64,000 nucleotides of DNA, taken from contig OX579633.1 of assembly GCA_951230915.1 (NCBI GenBank), positions 55,814,029 through 55,878,028 of the forward strand, read 5' to 3'. The notes under the pieces were generated by a model. That model was not told where the DNA came from, made no database searches, and was given only the letters and a program-made list of their open reading frames with translations. The position numbers and the translations under genes are program-made. Origin of the DNA: Antitrichia curtipendula. Lineage: Eukaryota; Streptophyta; Bryopsida; Hypnales; Leucodontaceae. Of this stretch, positions 36,944-49,046 are shown piece after piece (the first letter of the stretch is position 1; every line of letters begins with the position of its first letter).

Positions 36944-38540
36944 TCACAGCCTCCCACGTGGACGATTAGCAAAGCACGGATCTGGTAGGATAATTGGATG
37001 AAGTGGAGCCAGAATCGGAGGGATATGTATTCCACTTTTATTGGCAACAGGCGATGGATCCTCGGAAGGACCAATCGGGGGCAACGGTGCTTGAGAAGAA
37101 CCACTAGTCCCGGTCCACGCACGCTTATTTGCCCCCCTCGGATTAGTAACCTTCGCCGGTAGTAAAGAGGCAGCATTTCCAATAGCTGCTCTCTTGTGGC
37201 CTACAAGCTTGGAGGGCAGAGGCATACATTTTGCTTTTTTGACCATAGAATCCAGATCCAGTTGTTGTAAACCGTCACCCCCCCATGATTCCAACCAACT
37301 CTGCTTTGCCACTTCTTTGCAACGAGGACAAACGGCCCTACCAGACACTAGTTCGCCCCGTAAGCACCACGGGTGAAACAGGCAATCACATGAGTAAGGC
37401 ACAACACAGTTGGCAACAAATAGATGCGAGTAGCTTCCACATGGTGCGTCGACCTTTAGATCTGGAGCAACACCTTCCTCCGGCATATTAATCCCAACAG
37501 GTTGTTTTAGCTTCATGGAGTATTGCGATGCTTTCTCAGCTGCCCATTTTTCTCGCATCGTTTCCAGGTCATGTTCCCAACGCTCCTGTTGAGTGCGATC
37601 ATGCTCTAAGGTCACATTCAATTTCTCCAAGGATGCCTAGTTGGACTCCAAAAGGTCATTGTTAGCTGCAATTTGTTTGCTAACCTAACGTTGTTGTTTG
37701 TCACGCTCGGCCTTCTTTGTCACCTCCCCGACTGCAGCATAGCCCTTGCTCTTCTTCCGTAGCTCATCCTTAAGTTCATTGAGGCACTCATCCTCAGCTT
37801 CCAATTCCCGACTGGTATCGGCAACTTTTCCAGCCCTTACCTCCAGGGCCTGAATTGCTTGCCCGAATTTTTGTAGTGCTTGAGTCCTCGACTGGATCTC
37901 ATTCAAAAGCTGCTCCACCTTCCGCACTGCATTGTCGCTACTAATCTCTCCACTTGTACCTCCACCCCCACTAGTGCCCCGACCTCCACAATGCTGATTG
38001 ATATACCTTGCGCACTCCTTCACAATGCCCGCCATATGCTCCTTCAATGCTGGAGGACCCAATTTCTGAGGGTTGTTTCCAGCATGTTTTCCACGGTCTG
38101 CAATCATTTTAGCAGTTACAGCAGCCCAGTTGACCCTATTCGCCTTGTCTTGGTAATAAAACACGCACGTGCAGAGGAAGGTCAAACTAATCGCCTTGTT
38201 GTCGGGGACATCGCCGTATACTCTCTGGTAAAGTTTAAGGAATAAATCTCGGGCAGGTGGATCGCCACACTTATCGAGCGGGAACCTCGACTTGTTCGCA
38301 CCCTCCCCAGCAGTCTAGTCGTCCTCGTAGAGCTCCGGTGGAACATGGATGTCCGTCACATCTTTGGGCAGAAGACCATTGTTGCAAAATCCTACCACTT
38401 TGTGAAAAAACTTCTCATTGTAAATTGCGTTCTCTCTCCCTAACAAGCACGGTGCCACCGCAACCAACGACCGTTGAAACTCCTTTGGAAACCCCGCTAA
38501 GCCAAATGGCTCATTTCAAACTAAGCCACTTCCACCGTCG
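36944..38540 (-). pseudogene. Coiled-coil plus zinc-finger protein, unknown family, copy 1
   Basis: One minus-strand frame can be followed from about 38520 to 36944 apart from three TAG codons (38315-38317, 37685-37687, 37637-37639), each of which could derive from CAG. The N-terminal part has AVAPCLLGRENAIYNEKFF, VVGFCNNGLL and YQRVYGDVPDNKAIS. The middle, about 37560-37930, is a long heptad-like coiled coil. A cysteine/histidine cluster follows at about 37290-37430: CGSY..LF.ANCVVPYSCDCLFHPWCL...CPRCK, a RING- or PHD-like treble-clef arrangement. The C-terminus is Pro-rich. The same order of parts occurs at 43320-44712. I do not recognise the family. It was probably a passenger gene of a transposon. 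Confidence 0.65.
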
Positions 38541-38696
38541 TTGACGACCTCCTTCTTCGGTTGTTTCCTTGCAGTCTTCAAAGACATCCACTCCTTTTCA
38601 AGAAGAGCCGCTTTGCCTTTCATAAGGCTGTTTGATCGTGAGCTCTTATCCCCAGTAGTCATGTTGGAAGCACATGAAGGTAAGAAAGGCTTTCTA

Positions 38697-38905
38697 TACA
38701 GAGAACAACGGCAAAGGAAGAGAGAAGAAGGCGATGGAAACAAACCTACACAAGAACAACAACAAAGGAAGTTAGAGAGAAGAAGGCGACGGAAACAAAC
38801 CTACACAAAGAACAACAACAATGGAAGAGAGAAAAAGGCGATGGAAACAAACCTACACAAAGAACAACAACAAAGGAAGAGAGAAGAAGGCGATGGCAAT
38901 AAGTA
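38697..38905. repeat. 52- to 55-bp tandem repeat, four copies
   Basis: The word GGCGATGGAAACAAACCTAC recurs at about 38730, 38785, 38837 and 38889, separated by AACAACAAC and GAAGAGAGAAGAAG tracts. An open frame through it only reflects the repeat. Confidence 0.85.
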
Positions 38906-38940
38906 GCGGAGAGAGAGAACAAGGTGATGGAAACAAGTAG

Positions 38941-40393
38941 CGGAGCTCCGTAGCGTTAGACACAGAAAATAGAATGGTATCTGCATTCTCTGAAGCGTGC
39001 TTGGCGTCAGGAGGAGGATGGATTTAGGATTTACAGGACATAAATTAATTACAATGGCGGCTCTGGCAGTAAACATAGCGGGTTCGAGTTGACATCTTAA
39101 GCTTATTTTAATCATATACCTTGATGAAAACGGGCGAGTGGACCTCTTAAGCTTATTTTAATCATGTACCATGAGGACTCATGATCAAATATACCGGACA
39201 CCAGGACATGGGAGGAAAGGAGTGACTGCTTTCAGAGTGTACTAAGTGAGAATTATGTTATCAACATTGAGGCAAACCAACATTCACAATATCAAAGGGT
39301 TTAGCAGGGTTCAAGATTTAGTGCACTCTCTTAAACCCTAAACCCTAAATCCTATGAGTCATAAATCAAGGAGCTGAAAAATTCTAAGGACGAAGGTCAA
39401 AACATTGAAAACCATCAAAGGAAACAATTCAACATATCCGGTGAGACATCTCAACGAGTTCAAATAACTGTGGCCTGTAGTTTAGAAATTAGGATAAATA
39501 AAAACAAAAGAAATTCATGTTTGTAGAGGGTTTTAAATGCATGCACAAGTTCAGAACAGCAAATAATTTCAAAATCCATGACTTCATTTCAAGTTCTACA
39601 CTTAGGATTCTTTACTGCCAAGTAAATAAAAAAGAACCAAGAAAAATTGTGGCCTATAGTTTAGGAATGAGTATAAATAAAAAAACAAAAAAACTCATGT
39701 TATTGATGTTAAGGATTTAATGTTTAGGGTTCAATTTTTTTCAAAAATGGAGCTGGGGCCTACATTGCTTCTAAAAAAGGAACCCAAAAAAGATTAGGTA
39801 ATGTTGAAGTCCCTAGTTATTGGAGTTGGGACTATGTTCCTTATAAAAAAGGAATCCCAAAAAAATTTCAAAATGTTAAGGTTCATACTAAATGGGGAGG
39901 GGCTTAGGGGCTAGGATCTTATAAAGTAGGAAACTAATGAAAGATTGGGAATGTTTAAGTAAAAACAATAGAGGGGCTATTTTTCTTCCCACTTGTGCGA
40001 GATGTTACAAAAAAATAGAAAATGTTTAACAAAATGCCCATCAAGAAATTTGAGATTCAATAGTAAAAAGAATTTGGACAATATCTTTCTTTGAACCTCA
40101 TACAATGTGAAAGCCCTGTCGAATTTCAACTTCATTTTTAGTCTTTTGAATTTTGATGGAAAACCTCTTACAATCTAAAAGCACATTTCCTATTGTAATA
40201 TTTTTTGTCACAAAATTGTACCTATGATATTGGATAATTGACATGATTTTTTTAGCTAGTCAATATAATGTGAATTTGACATTTTTGAAGGATTGAATGA
40301 AAACCATGCATTGTGCCATTTGATCAATTATATAAGGCCTACTTAATTTAAGAAGCACAAGCCGTGTGTCACAATCCTCCTACAATCCTCAAC
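38941..40393. other. AT-rich gene-free DNA
   Basis: No gene seen. It contains a short interstitial telomere-like word TAAACCCTAAACCCTAAAT at about 39332-39350. Confidence 0.5.
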
Positions 40394-41301
40394 TTAACCC
40401 TAAAGGACCATGGCCTTTTATTTTTTGCCAAAATTGTCATTTCTATACTAGAGAATGAAAAAAATTGAATTTTTTTTTGCACATCTAACCATAGGATCTT
40501 ACACCTAACTAGTATGTGAATGTGTAAAATAAATTTCAGAATTTTTGACTGTATAGACTGCAAGATATCTATGTTTAAAGTAAAAAAAATAAAAAAAATT
40601 TCAGCACACTGCTAGACTAGATTATTTGACTTTGAACCTTCTTAACTTTAATTTTTTGCACTATAGAGTTTTCAGCTTTGAATCTCTGTGGGGGAGAATT
40701 GAGTTGAGAGTCTAGAAAAAAAAACTTCAAAAAAACTTAATTTTCATTCTTTAAAAAATGCTAACTAGAAGTAGATATGAGAGAGAAGGTAAAATCTAAA
40801 TTATTAATATCTCTAGGATGGAATTAAAATGCACTAATCCCAATGGTGAGATTGTTCTAGCAAGAAAACTAAACCATGCAAAACTTTTCTTTTTTTAAAT
40901 TGTAAAAATTGTATTCAAGATTGAATCCTACAAATTATTTTTTCATGAAGATGCTTTACTTGCCTAAAAAACAAGATTAACCATTCTTTTCTTAGAATAA
41001 ATTCAAATAGAATGAATCAAAGCTTTTCATATAGACAAAAATATAATCTATGAAAAAAAAAACTTAATAAATACTTAAAATTTTTGAATTTTTTTTACTG
41101 CCCCCTCTCTTCTGTTTTGAGCTTATTTGGGCATAACTTTTGTTCCCGGGCACCGATTGAAAAAACAATTATATTCCCACAAAGCTAATCAATTTTTCTA
41201 TCTTAAAAAAAGTTCAAAAAATCAGGACAAACTTCAGCTTGTAGGTACATGCCCAAAATCCCATTTGTCTCTCGAAGGGACAATGGTCCTTTAGGGGTTA
41301 A
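40394..41301. mobile_element. TTAA-bounded piggyBac-type MITE (D)
   Basis: The left end is TTAACCCTAAAGGACCATGG. The right end on the minus strand is TTAACCCCTAAAGGACCATT. The match over about 18 bases with TTAA at both outer edges is strong. The 908-bp interior is AT-rich and non-coding. A decayed relative starts near 7817. If the 25319-49975 element is real, D is nested inside it. Confidence 0.75.
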
Positions 41302-42437
41302 AAAATAAAGGAAAAGAATTAAATGCATTAACACCTAATGAACAAAGCACATTGATATAAAACTAGAGATATTTTAGAGTGGTCTATCGGCTCCAGTGCA
41401 TTTGGTTTCACCTTGATTGTTTGGGCCAATCAAGCAAAATGAGTTCAAAACTAAAACTAATCTATGGTGATCAAAGTTTTAAGAGTTAATTATTCTTTTT
41501 TTTTCTTTTTTGGACTTGAACAATTGGTATTACAAGTACTATTGAGTGTTCTTCTTAAGAGATTTAAAGATGAAATTTAAAAAAGACATTTTTCTAAATA
41601 GACTTATAGCTATTTAAAAAGGAATTCTAAAAGGGTTAATCCTGTACTAATTTGAAGTTTGAAAATTAAGCTTTCTTTAGTATGCATTTTCATATATTAA
41701 GAGAAAAATACTTTGGTGATTAAATTTGGTGCAAAAGCATCATTCTACACAAAGTTGTAGTAAATGGTTTAAATTCATTTGTATTCTCAACGTTTTTTTA
41801 TCTTTTATAAATTAAAATGTCAAATACCTATTTTATTGAGAATATGCACTTTCTCAATTCTTTTATTTAGAAGACTATTCTATATTTTATGTACCTAGGA
41901 TACTATCTTCTTAAAGTTCTAAACATTGATCATATTTATTTATTTATTTCTAATTTTTTTTTAATTTAAAAAAAATGCCCTACTAAAAAATCAAGAAAAT
42001 GTGATCTATATTAGAATTATCCTAAAAGTCATGAAATGTCATCCTATACTTCATCCTTCATTTTCTTTAATGGTTTGACGAGCTCAACAAATTTGCTTCC
42101 CAATTTTTTATTTGAACACAACTTTATAATTTTTTTTCATTTGAAAAACAATTCAAGAACACTCCTAGTAGACTAATTTTTTTGTACAACTTTGCTCCCC
42201 ATTTTTTTTTAATTCAACAAAAGTTGCTCTTTTTACTTTTAAAAATGGAGTTGAACATGACTTAGATTAATTTTATAGATACATGTGTTGTAAAGAAGAC
42301 ATCACGGAAGGGGTCAATTGATCTCAAACCCTATTTTCTAACTACTTCACATAATCTTAAATTCTAAGATAGGTTTTGCTTTGTATTTATGGAACCTTTT
42401 ACACTTAAATCTTCATAGATAATAGTGTTGTTACTAA
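41302..42437. other. AT-rich gene-free DNA
   Basis: No gene seen. One further GGGTTAA word (41634-41640) has no identified partner. Confidence 0.5.
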
Positions 42438-42629
42438 CACTAGTAGAAAACACAGGAATTTTGACAAAATTCTGTTGATTTGGACGTGTTGATCCGGTCA
42501 CTGTTTTGTTGATTTCAATAGAAATCTGTTAATTGTAACAGATTTCTGTTGAAATCAACAAAACAGTGACCGGATCAACACGTCCAAATCAACAGAATTT
42601 TGTCAAAATTCCTGTGTTTTCTACTAGTG
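42438..42629. mobile_element. CACTA-type hairpin MITE
   Basis: The termini CACTAGTAGAAAACACAGG are those of plant CACTA (En/Spm) elements. Perfect TAA duplications flank the unit (42435-42437 and 42630-42632), the 3-bp target size of CACTA. The two arms of about 92 bp pair along their whole length with one visible mismatch around a short centre near 42534. It is therefore a young, long-hairpin non-autonomous element. Confidence 0.9.
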
Positions 42630-43319
42630 TAAATTTCTGACTAGAATTGGACAATGGCGGCAATGCTACTGGGAGCAAAAAAATTCTTAGGAAATTGAAC
42701 GGCCAATTTTGGAACCTCCCGGCACACTTCCAGCCAATTTTAAAAATAACCGGGGGATGAAAGTCTGACGAAAATTGACCGTTTGGCCCACAAAACTCCC
42801 CGGATTGTGACCACAACATACTACAAAATGTTGGGCATTTCCACTTGACTAAAATTTTTACAACACCCGACTTTGATTACTCAAATCAGCTGATTTATGA
42901 GAGGTCTGTGACATGTTGGAACCATTCAGTGATTAGAGCCACCATTAATAGCTACTTTCTATATGACCTGGACTTCTTGCCACCGCACTGAGTACAAGCA
43001 TTCAGTAGCACCATCATGCCTCCGATGTTCAACTGTATGGGGTCTCTACCATTCTTTGATTGACACTTGGTGCACAATCGTGGACTGAGCTTGTATGGAA
43101 GTATTTTGGGTGCCCTTTATTAATCGGTTTTGGAGCAATCTCATCTGCTTGGAACAATCTCACCTGCTTGCTATCCCACTGCGAGTAGGACACTTCTGTT
43201 TATGCTTCTTTTTTTCATCGTGCTCCATGAGTCCCAAAAGAAACACTTGAGCTTGTGCCGCGAGGAGGAAGAGTCTGTATGTAGAAGATGGGAGAATGGT
43301 CACGGAGGATCGTGATTCC
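42630..43319. other. Gene-free stretch upstream of copy 2
   Basis: No supported gene; it may hold the 5' part of the neighbouring gene remnant. GC content rises after about 42640. Confidence 0.4.
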
Positions 43320-44712
43320 ATACCACCCAATTCAGTCAAGGATGTGGTCCATGAAGACGATGACGACGGTGGAAACATTGCAGTAGGCGTTATCAACAAC
43401 AAATTCCAACTTCTGAGAGCCTATTCCAATGGAAGGAATTCCGGAATTACTGAAGCAGCACATGTGCGCTGTTGCACCCGTGCTTCAAGGTCGTCATAGT
43501 GTGTACAATGAGCAATTCTTTGGCACTGTCGTTGGTCTCTACTCCCGTGGCATTCTAGTAGACCAAGTATTGCAAAAGACGGGAGTTACTAATATTGAGA
43601 TCCAGGAGAAGTGGAAACACCAGCTAAGTGACAAGTACAGGTTTCCAATGGCGTTGTCTGTAGACAACGCCCAAGCGGCACAATTTCTGGAACACTATCA
43701 GCAAGTGTATGGACGGCAGTCTTGCAGCGACTCCTTTTCTTTGAGGTTCTTACGCTCTTGCTTTGCCACATTCATACACAAGGTTGAAATAGACTGGGTG
43801 AAAGAGGCAGTCAAAAGGCGCAAGATGCGGATGGAACAGAAGAGCCTAAATCGACACAAATTAGATCATGTAGCAATGCGCCAACAACTTTGTGCGCAGC
43901 AATATCTCTTCACTACCGACCTCCCGAGAGCACAACCAGCAGTCAGTTGCCTATGTCTACAATTGTTTCCAACAGGTCTCCAAGGATCAGGTGGCACGAA
44001 AGTAGGAAGAGACGTTCACATAGCAGGACAAGTTCTTCAGCAGTAGCAAGGGCGGAAAGTGAATTGCATGGATTCCTAAAACTAACGGAAGAAGCTAGAA
44101 CCTCACGCAACCTACTCCTGAAGGCAATGGAAGAATCAGGCAAGGCTCTAGTTGCCACAGAGAGAGATGAACGGGGCCCTAAACGTGCAGTATACGGCTT
44201 TGGTTGATGAGGCTAAGGCGATGCAACTCAAAGGCGCGCACGAGAGTGCCATAGCAAAGTTGAAGGAGGGACAACAATTGGTGGACAAATTGATTTCAAT
44301 GAGGGAGATGCATGCAAAATCACTTGACTCATGTCAAGCCATTCGAGCTTCAACGTTGCCGGAGGCACTGAAGTCAGTTGCGCATTCAAAAACATGTGTT
44401 GCCACTGCCATAGAGAAGTTTTGGAAGCTCAGTTGTTCTTCCTTTGCAATGCAATCGAGAGCTCCTTTTGTATATCCAACAACTCGTTCTGAACCTCCAT
44501 TGTCAATTACAGGACCCAAATTCTATGCAGGCTGTAAAAAAGGTTTTGTAGCACAGGCTGTGATCATTGCTTCTTGTGGTTGTGGATTTCATCCTATATG
44601 CATTGCCTTGTTGCTAGAAGAGAATAAACATACATGTCTTTGTTGTGAGACCGCATTCTGTGGAGCTTGGATAGCTCAATTAGGGGTTCCTCTTACATCC
44701 CGAATGGAGTAG
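43320..44712 (+). pseudogene. Coiled-coil plus zinc-finger protein, unknown family, copy 2
   Basis: Three overlapping plus-strand frames (43429-44046, 43890-44207, 44152-44712) carry one protein broken by two frameshifts, near 43900-44000 and near 44160. Parts in order: AVAPVLQGRHSVYNEQFFG and VVGLYSRGIL, then YQQVYGRQSCSDSF, a Lys/Arg-rich linker, coiled-coil stretches (ALVDEAKAMQLKGAHESA) and a terminal Cys/His cluster (GCKKGF...IIASCGCGFHPICIALL..NKHTCLCCE, with W in GAWIAQLG). Order and key residues match copy 1 at 36944-38540. The function is unknown. A possible spliced continuation lies at 44865-45237. Confidence 0.65.
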
Positions 44713-44954
44713 GATGTTGGCAGTATGAAAAAAAAGCTGGAGGCTGAAGCACCTCTAAAGATAGGTGAGCTAATTCCACTTACTTCTCTGGCTAAGCATG
44801 CTTCTTTTTTTCTTAGTTCATTAATACCTAAACCATATGTACATGCATTGTATGTCTTGCAGTCATGGAGCCAAGTCTCAAAGAAGTGAAGGGTGGGGAG
44901 CTGAGTCTACCTTCCATACCACCAATGACGTGAGAGCTCGGTGATGGTGCCGCA

Positions 44955-45227
44955 TTGGTTGATAATGACATTGTGGAAAACTTAGGAGAGACATTTTCAG
45001 CTGTGGCTGCTGTAGACGGACATCCACAACAGCGTCAGGAACTTCTAGTAGTAGCGTCTCCGAACTCTCTAGGGACAATGCGTTTCAACATTTCGTGGGA
45101 TTATCCTGGTGGCACCAACTTCCGAATTATTCCAGATGGAGCTTCATCATTAAGACACTCTGAATTCAATCTTTCAGTTGGACACGAGGGGGAGATCTCC
45201 ATCAACATGAAACCTAGCAATGGCTGA
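44955..45227 (+). other. Short open frame, possible 3' exon of copy 2
   Basis: A 90-codon frame (MRFNISWDYPGGTNFRII, then EISINMKPSNG) follows an acceptor-like TCTTGCAG at about 44863. It may be a 3' exon or a separate fragment; no domain is recognised. Confidence 0.3.
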
Positions 45228-45625
45228 ATGCTGCAGGATTTTAAATGGGGACTGGTCCAAAGTAGTGTTTCTAGTGTACTTTAAGTTTTCAGTTACTTCA
45301 AACTTGCACTATCATGCTCAATGATATAAGCATGTACAGCTCTTCACAAGTGACAGTTGTAAAAATGGATAGTTTTGAACATTTGAATTCTAGAATATAT
45401 AATGTTAACATTCAGCGTTTTCAACATCACTACTGTACCTTATAATTATGTCCGAACTCCTATACGTCAGATGCTTCTACATGGTCCATCTAATTCAAGT
45501 ACGTTGTCAACAACCACCTTGCTTTAATACTCCAATTCTAGAGGCTATTCATGTCTTCAACACCCTCCTCTGTTGCAACTCTCACCCAAGCTCTTCCTTT
45601 TCGTGTTCTATTCTCCCTCCACCTT

Positions 45626-48600
45626 CTAGCTGCATCCAGCTTGTTTGATGTAGTAAAGCCATCCCTTCTTCTGCAACTGGGCAGCCATTGTAGGGTCATT
45701 GTGCACTGTCTTGATGTTCCTTAATTCTAGCAAGTCCACCTTCTTTGCAAATCTATGTTGAATGTTTCTGTACCAATGTTGATATTGTTGCATGATGGCA
45801 CTTGTTCTATCTTTAGTGCCACCATGCTGAGTGTGATGTTGATTAGCCGCCATCGCTGCATGATGGGATTTTTCCATCCCTTGGTTGTTCCAAACAATAA
45901 GGCTTCTATATGTTTGCACATACCATGGACCATGCCGCATAAGGTTATGCTACAAAGACAAAAATGACCCAAATTAGTCACACATCCTTAAGGAAATGGC
46001 CCCTTACATCTGAATCATTTAGAAACAGTTTAGTTACTTTAGCAATATGCAACAGTAAATAATAAACCACGAAAAGCATAACTTCCATTTTAGTTCCAGC
46101 ATCACCCTGAAAAAGAATTACCATGCATGTTCAGAATTTATCATATAATGAGTGAAAAAGAATTACCATGCATGTTCAGAATTTATCATATAATGAGTGA
46201 CATGGTCTTCTCCAAAGCACTTAACATAAAGGCGCCCCCAAGTCTCAATCTTGCCCTTGAAAGTGTCAATTTGCTCTTGATCCAAGGACGAACCGACCAA
46301 ATATGGATATATTGTTTCCAACGCTTTCCACATTCCTACTCGTTCAAGATATTGCCTACCTTGATTGAGTATGTTTTTTTTAGCGCAAGATGTCTTTCCA
46401 AACTTGATCTTGCCATGACCAAGTGGATGGTTGAAACATCCTACCAGCAGTCACGCAACTGAGAGGGGGTTTGACAGGGACACTATTGGAAGCACCATTG
46501 AGCACTGTGTCCTTCATTATGCGCAAATTGCCACCATGAAGCCCAGCTGTTGACAACGTCCTCTCCATATTTTCTATAGCAACTTGTTGACGTGCCTCAT
46601 TCTCCATGTTCCAAATGAACATGAAGTGCAAGTGAAGGATTTTCTCCATCATCCTTGTTAAGGCATGCAACGTACAAATATGCACCCTCTCAAGTGGGAT
46701 GGGCAAAATAGGTTTCCATCGAGATTCTTCTTCAATGGATACTGGTTTCAAGAGGACATTATCAACAAATAGACCTCCATGCCACATATGCTTTCTTCTC
46801 CTAGCCTCTAAAGTAGCACTTGTCGATGTTCCCACCATTGGCTTTGTCCGCTCTTGGTTACAATAGATGCAAGAATGAATGGCATTGGCTCCATGCTTCA
46901 ATCCGTACAAGCATTTGATGGTCTTCATATCCGCAGACAAATGCCACTATACTTTGAAGTTGTCAACACCGTCAACACATAATAGTTGGCCCCCATCTTG
47001 TGCCTTGATCAATGCTAGAAACTGTGTCTGTTTAAACACCCACTAGAGGACCTCATGTGACTCCTTAGCAACCTCAAAGCAAGCAATAGGCCATATTTCA
47101 GTTTCAGATTGAACTGAAAAATACCTATCATCGGTTTTTAGAATGCTGGTGTCGAAGGCACGGTTCATGAGCGTCAAACTGACCCTTTCAAACTTCCTCC
47201 CATGCACAATCTCTGCTTCGTCCATCTTCAACACAAAAACCAATGGGTGGTCCCCAACTTCTGCACATCCAAGCACCATGATTTTCAATGAGTTTAGTTC
47301 ATGCAAATGTCAAAGTAACTATATGAGTGAGTTCTAGCGGTCCTCTGACTATTGGAAATATGACTTAGAAATCTACTCTAGGATGAAGTAGTCACCTTCG
47401 GTGGTGAAACCGTATAGCTTCCCCTTAGTCCTCTGCACGACTTCGATGTCAAAACACAAGCTATTCTTTGATGTCAAGACGACTCGCGTTATCTCAGATT
47501 TCTTCTTCCTTCCTTTGGCATTGGTCACTGGAGCTTGTGCCACCACCTCCAACATACTGTCAATGTGATAATAGTCACCAACAAGATCCTTCAATTTTGA
47601 ATTGAATTCAGATCGCAACAACTTGACCTAATGAACATATTGCATGTTTCGTCAGTATATATACCACAAACCACATGTGTCGTCTATGCATTGCCCCCCT
47701 ACCAAACTATTGAGGATTATTCTTATTCTATTGTTCAGCATCGTCTATAGATTGAACTGAAGCAACTTGTTTCCAACACGTTCAGCATAGGTCCCTAAAC
47801 CACAACTCCACAGCATGCGCTAAGTGCAGAATCCCTAAACCTTAAACCGCATATATCATGTATTGATTGTCCTAGATTTACTGAGCATTGTGTACAAATT
47901 CGTCTCATGCATCTAGTGTTTGGAGACATAGTGGAGATTGAACTGATGAACTAGGGTGAGTAAGCCCAAACCTTGTGCAGATTCGGAAGGAATGTTGGCT
48001 TCAAGCGTTTGTCAATAAGCTGCACTGTCCCTTTTATTGTCTTATAGATCTTGCCGTATCCTTTTTGTGATATTCCTGTCATGTCACATGCTGCCAATAT
48101 TGCTTCTGTATCCAAGTCCTTACCAATTTTTGTCAAGGTAGTAGTTGGCCATTCGAGTTGCAACAAAAGCATTATTAGGATTTGACACCAAGGCCACTGT
48201 CTCTCCTTGCGACAGTAATCGCCCAATGGCATCACCTGTCCCCTCTTGTGTATCCCTGTCGCCACACACGCGCTTCTTACCGCCTCCACTCTTGTTTCCA
48301 TCTTGTATAGACTAAACAACTCGGGGTTGCAACAAGCTTCTAATTTTTGCTACACGAGCTCTTGCAGCGCCACCAGTCTTGGATAATTCAAACAAACCTT
48401 TGCTTATTTTTAGTTGCGCGCCTAGTGGAGTACTCACCATCTTCTCCATTTTCTTCTTTAACTTCCACAATGCCTTCCTGACTTCCGTAAGTTCTTGTTT
48501 CCCACACGCAAGCTCTTCATGGTGTACTTCATGCATTCGCACCAACTCTTCGGCTACCTGCAACATGTTGGACTCAAGTTGTTGCTGATGTTGATCAGTA

Positions 48601-49046
48601 GCTTTCTGATGCTCTTGTTGGAGAATTACAAGGTTGCTCTTGTAACTAATTCCATTCCTCTCCAACTCTTGTTTAAGTGTTGTACATCGAGCCTTAAGAG
48701 ATTCCGATTTGCTCTGGAATTTGACGATCTCTTCTCTGCTAGCGGCAAAAAGGTCCTTTTCACGCTCAGCCCACCTATTGTTAACAACATTAAGATCAGC
48801 TACATGCTTTGCAATTGAATTTTGCAATACTATTTTTTCACGAAGATAGTCCGCTTGTGCCTTTTCTAATTCCTGTTCTAAGCCTTTCATTGCATCGCTA
48901 GTGCTAACAAGGTGGTTACTGTATCCTAAGAGTCTAGATTCACCGTGACAAAAGCACTCTATGTAAGTCTTTAATGTTTGAAATTGCGGTGGCTTTCTAG
49001 TGACTAGATCCGGTGGGTAGAGATTGCCATCCAACCAGAAATCCAT
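45626..49046 (-). other. Large transposon-like gene, probably multi-exon or decayed
   Basis: Minus-strand blocks run in order. 48312-49046 is a 244-codon coiled-coil protein segment (ELEKAQADYLREK, KLKKKMEKM). 47951-48319 and 47373-47621 follow. 47043-47306 has KIMVLGCAEVGDHPLVFVLK. 46380-46940 has SADMKTIKCLYGLKHGANAI, HSCIYCNQ and LPIPLERVHICTLHALTRM. 45626-45940 has SLIVWNNQGMEKSHHAAM and TQHGGTKDR. The acidic-K-GL-H-C-YC pattern resembles poorly described transposase-like proteins known from many eukaryotic genomes. I cannot name the superfamily and cannot say whether the blocks are exons or broken pieces. No function is claimed. Confidence 0.45.
46109..46198. repeat. 45-bp exact tandem duplication
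   Basis: 46109-46153 is repeated exactly at 46154-46198 (starts GAAAAAGAATTACCATGCAT). It lies in a presumed intron or gap of the large transposon-like gene. Confidence 0.9.

Noticed and set aside
39332..39350. Telomeric repeat AAACCCT
   Set aside because: Only about two units, an interstitial word of a kind common in plant promoters, not a telomere.
41634..41640. GGGTTAA as another TTAA element end
   Set aside because: No partner terminus with a matching inward sequence could be found.
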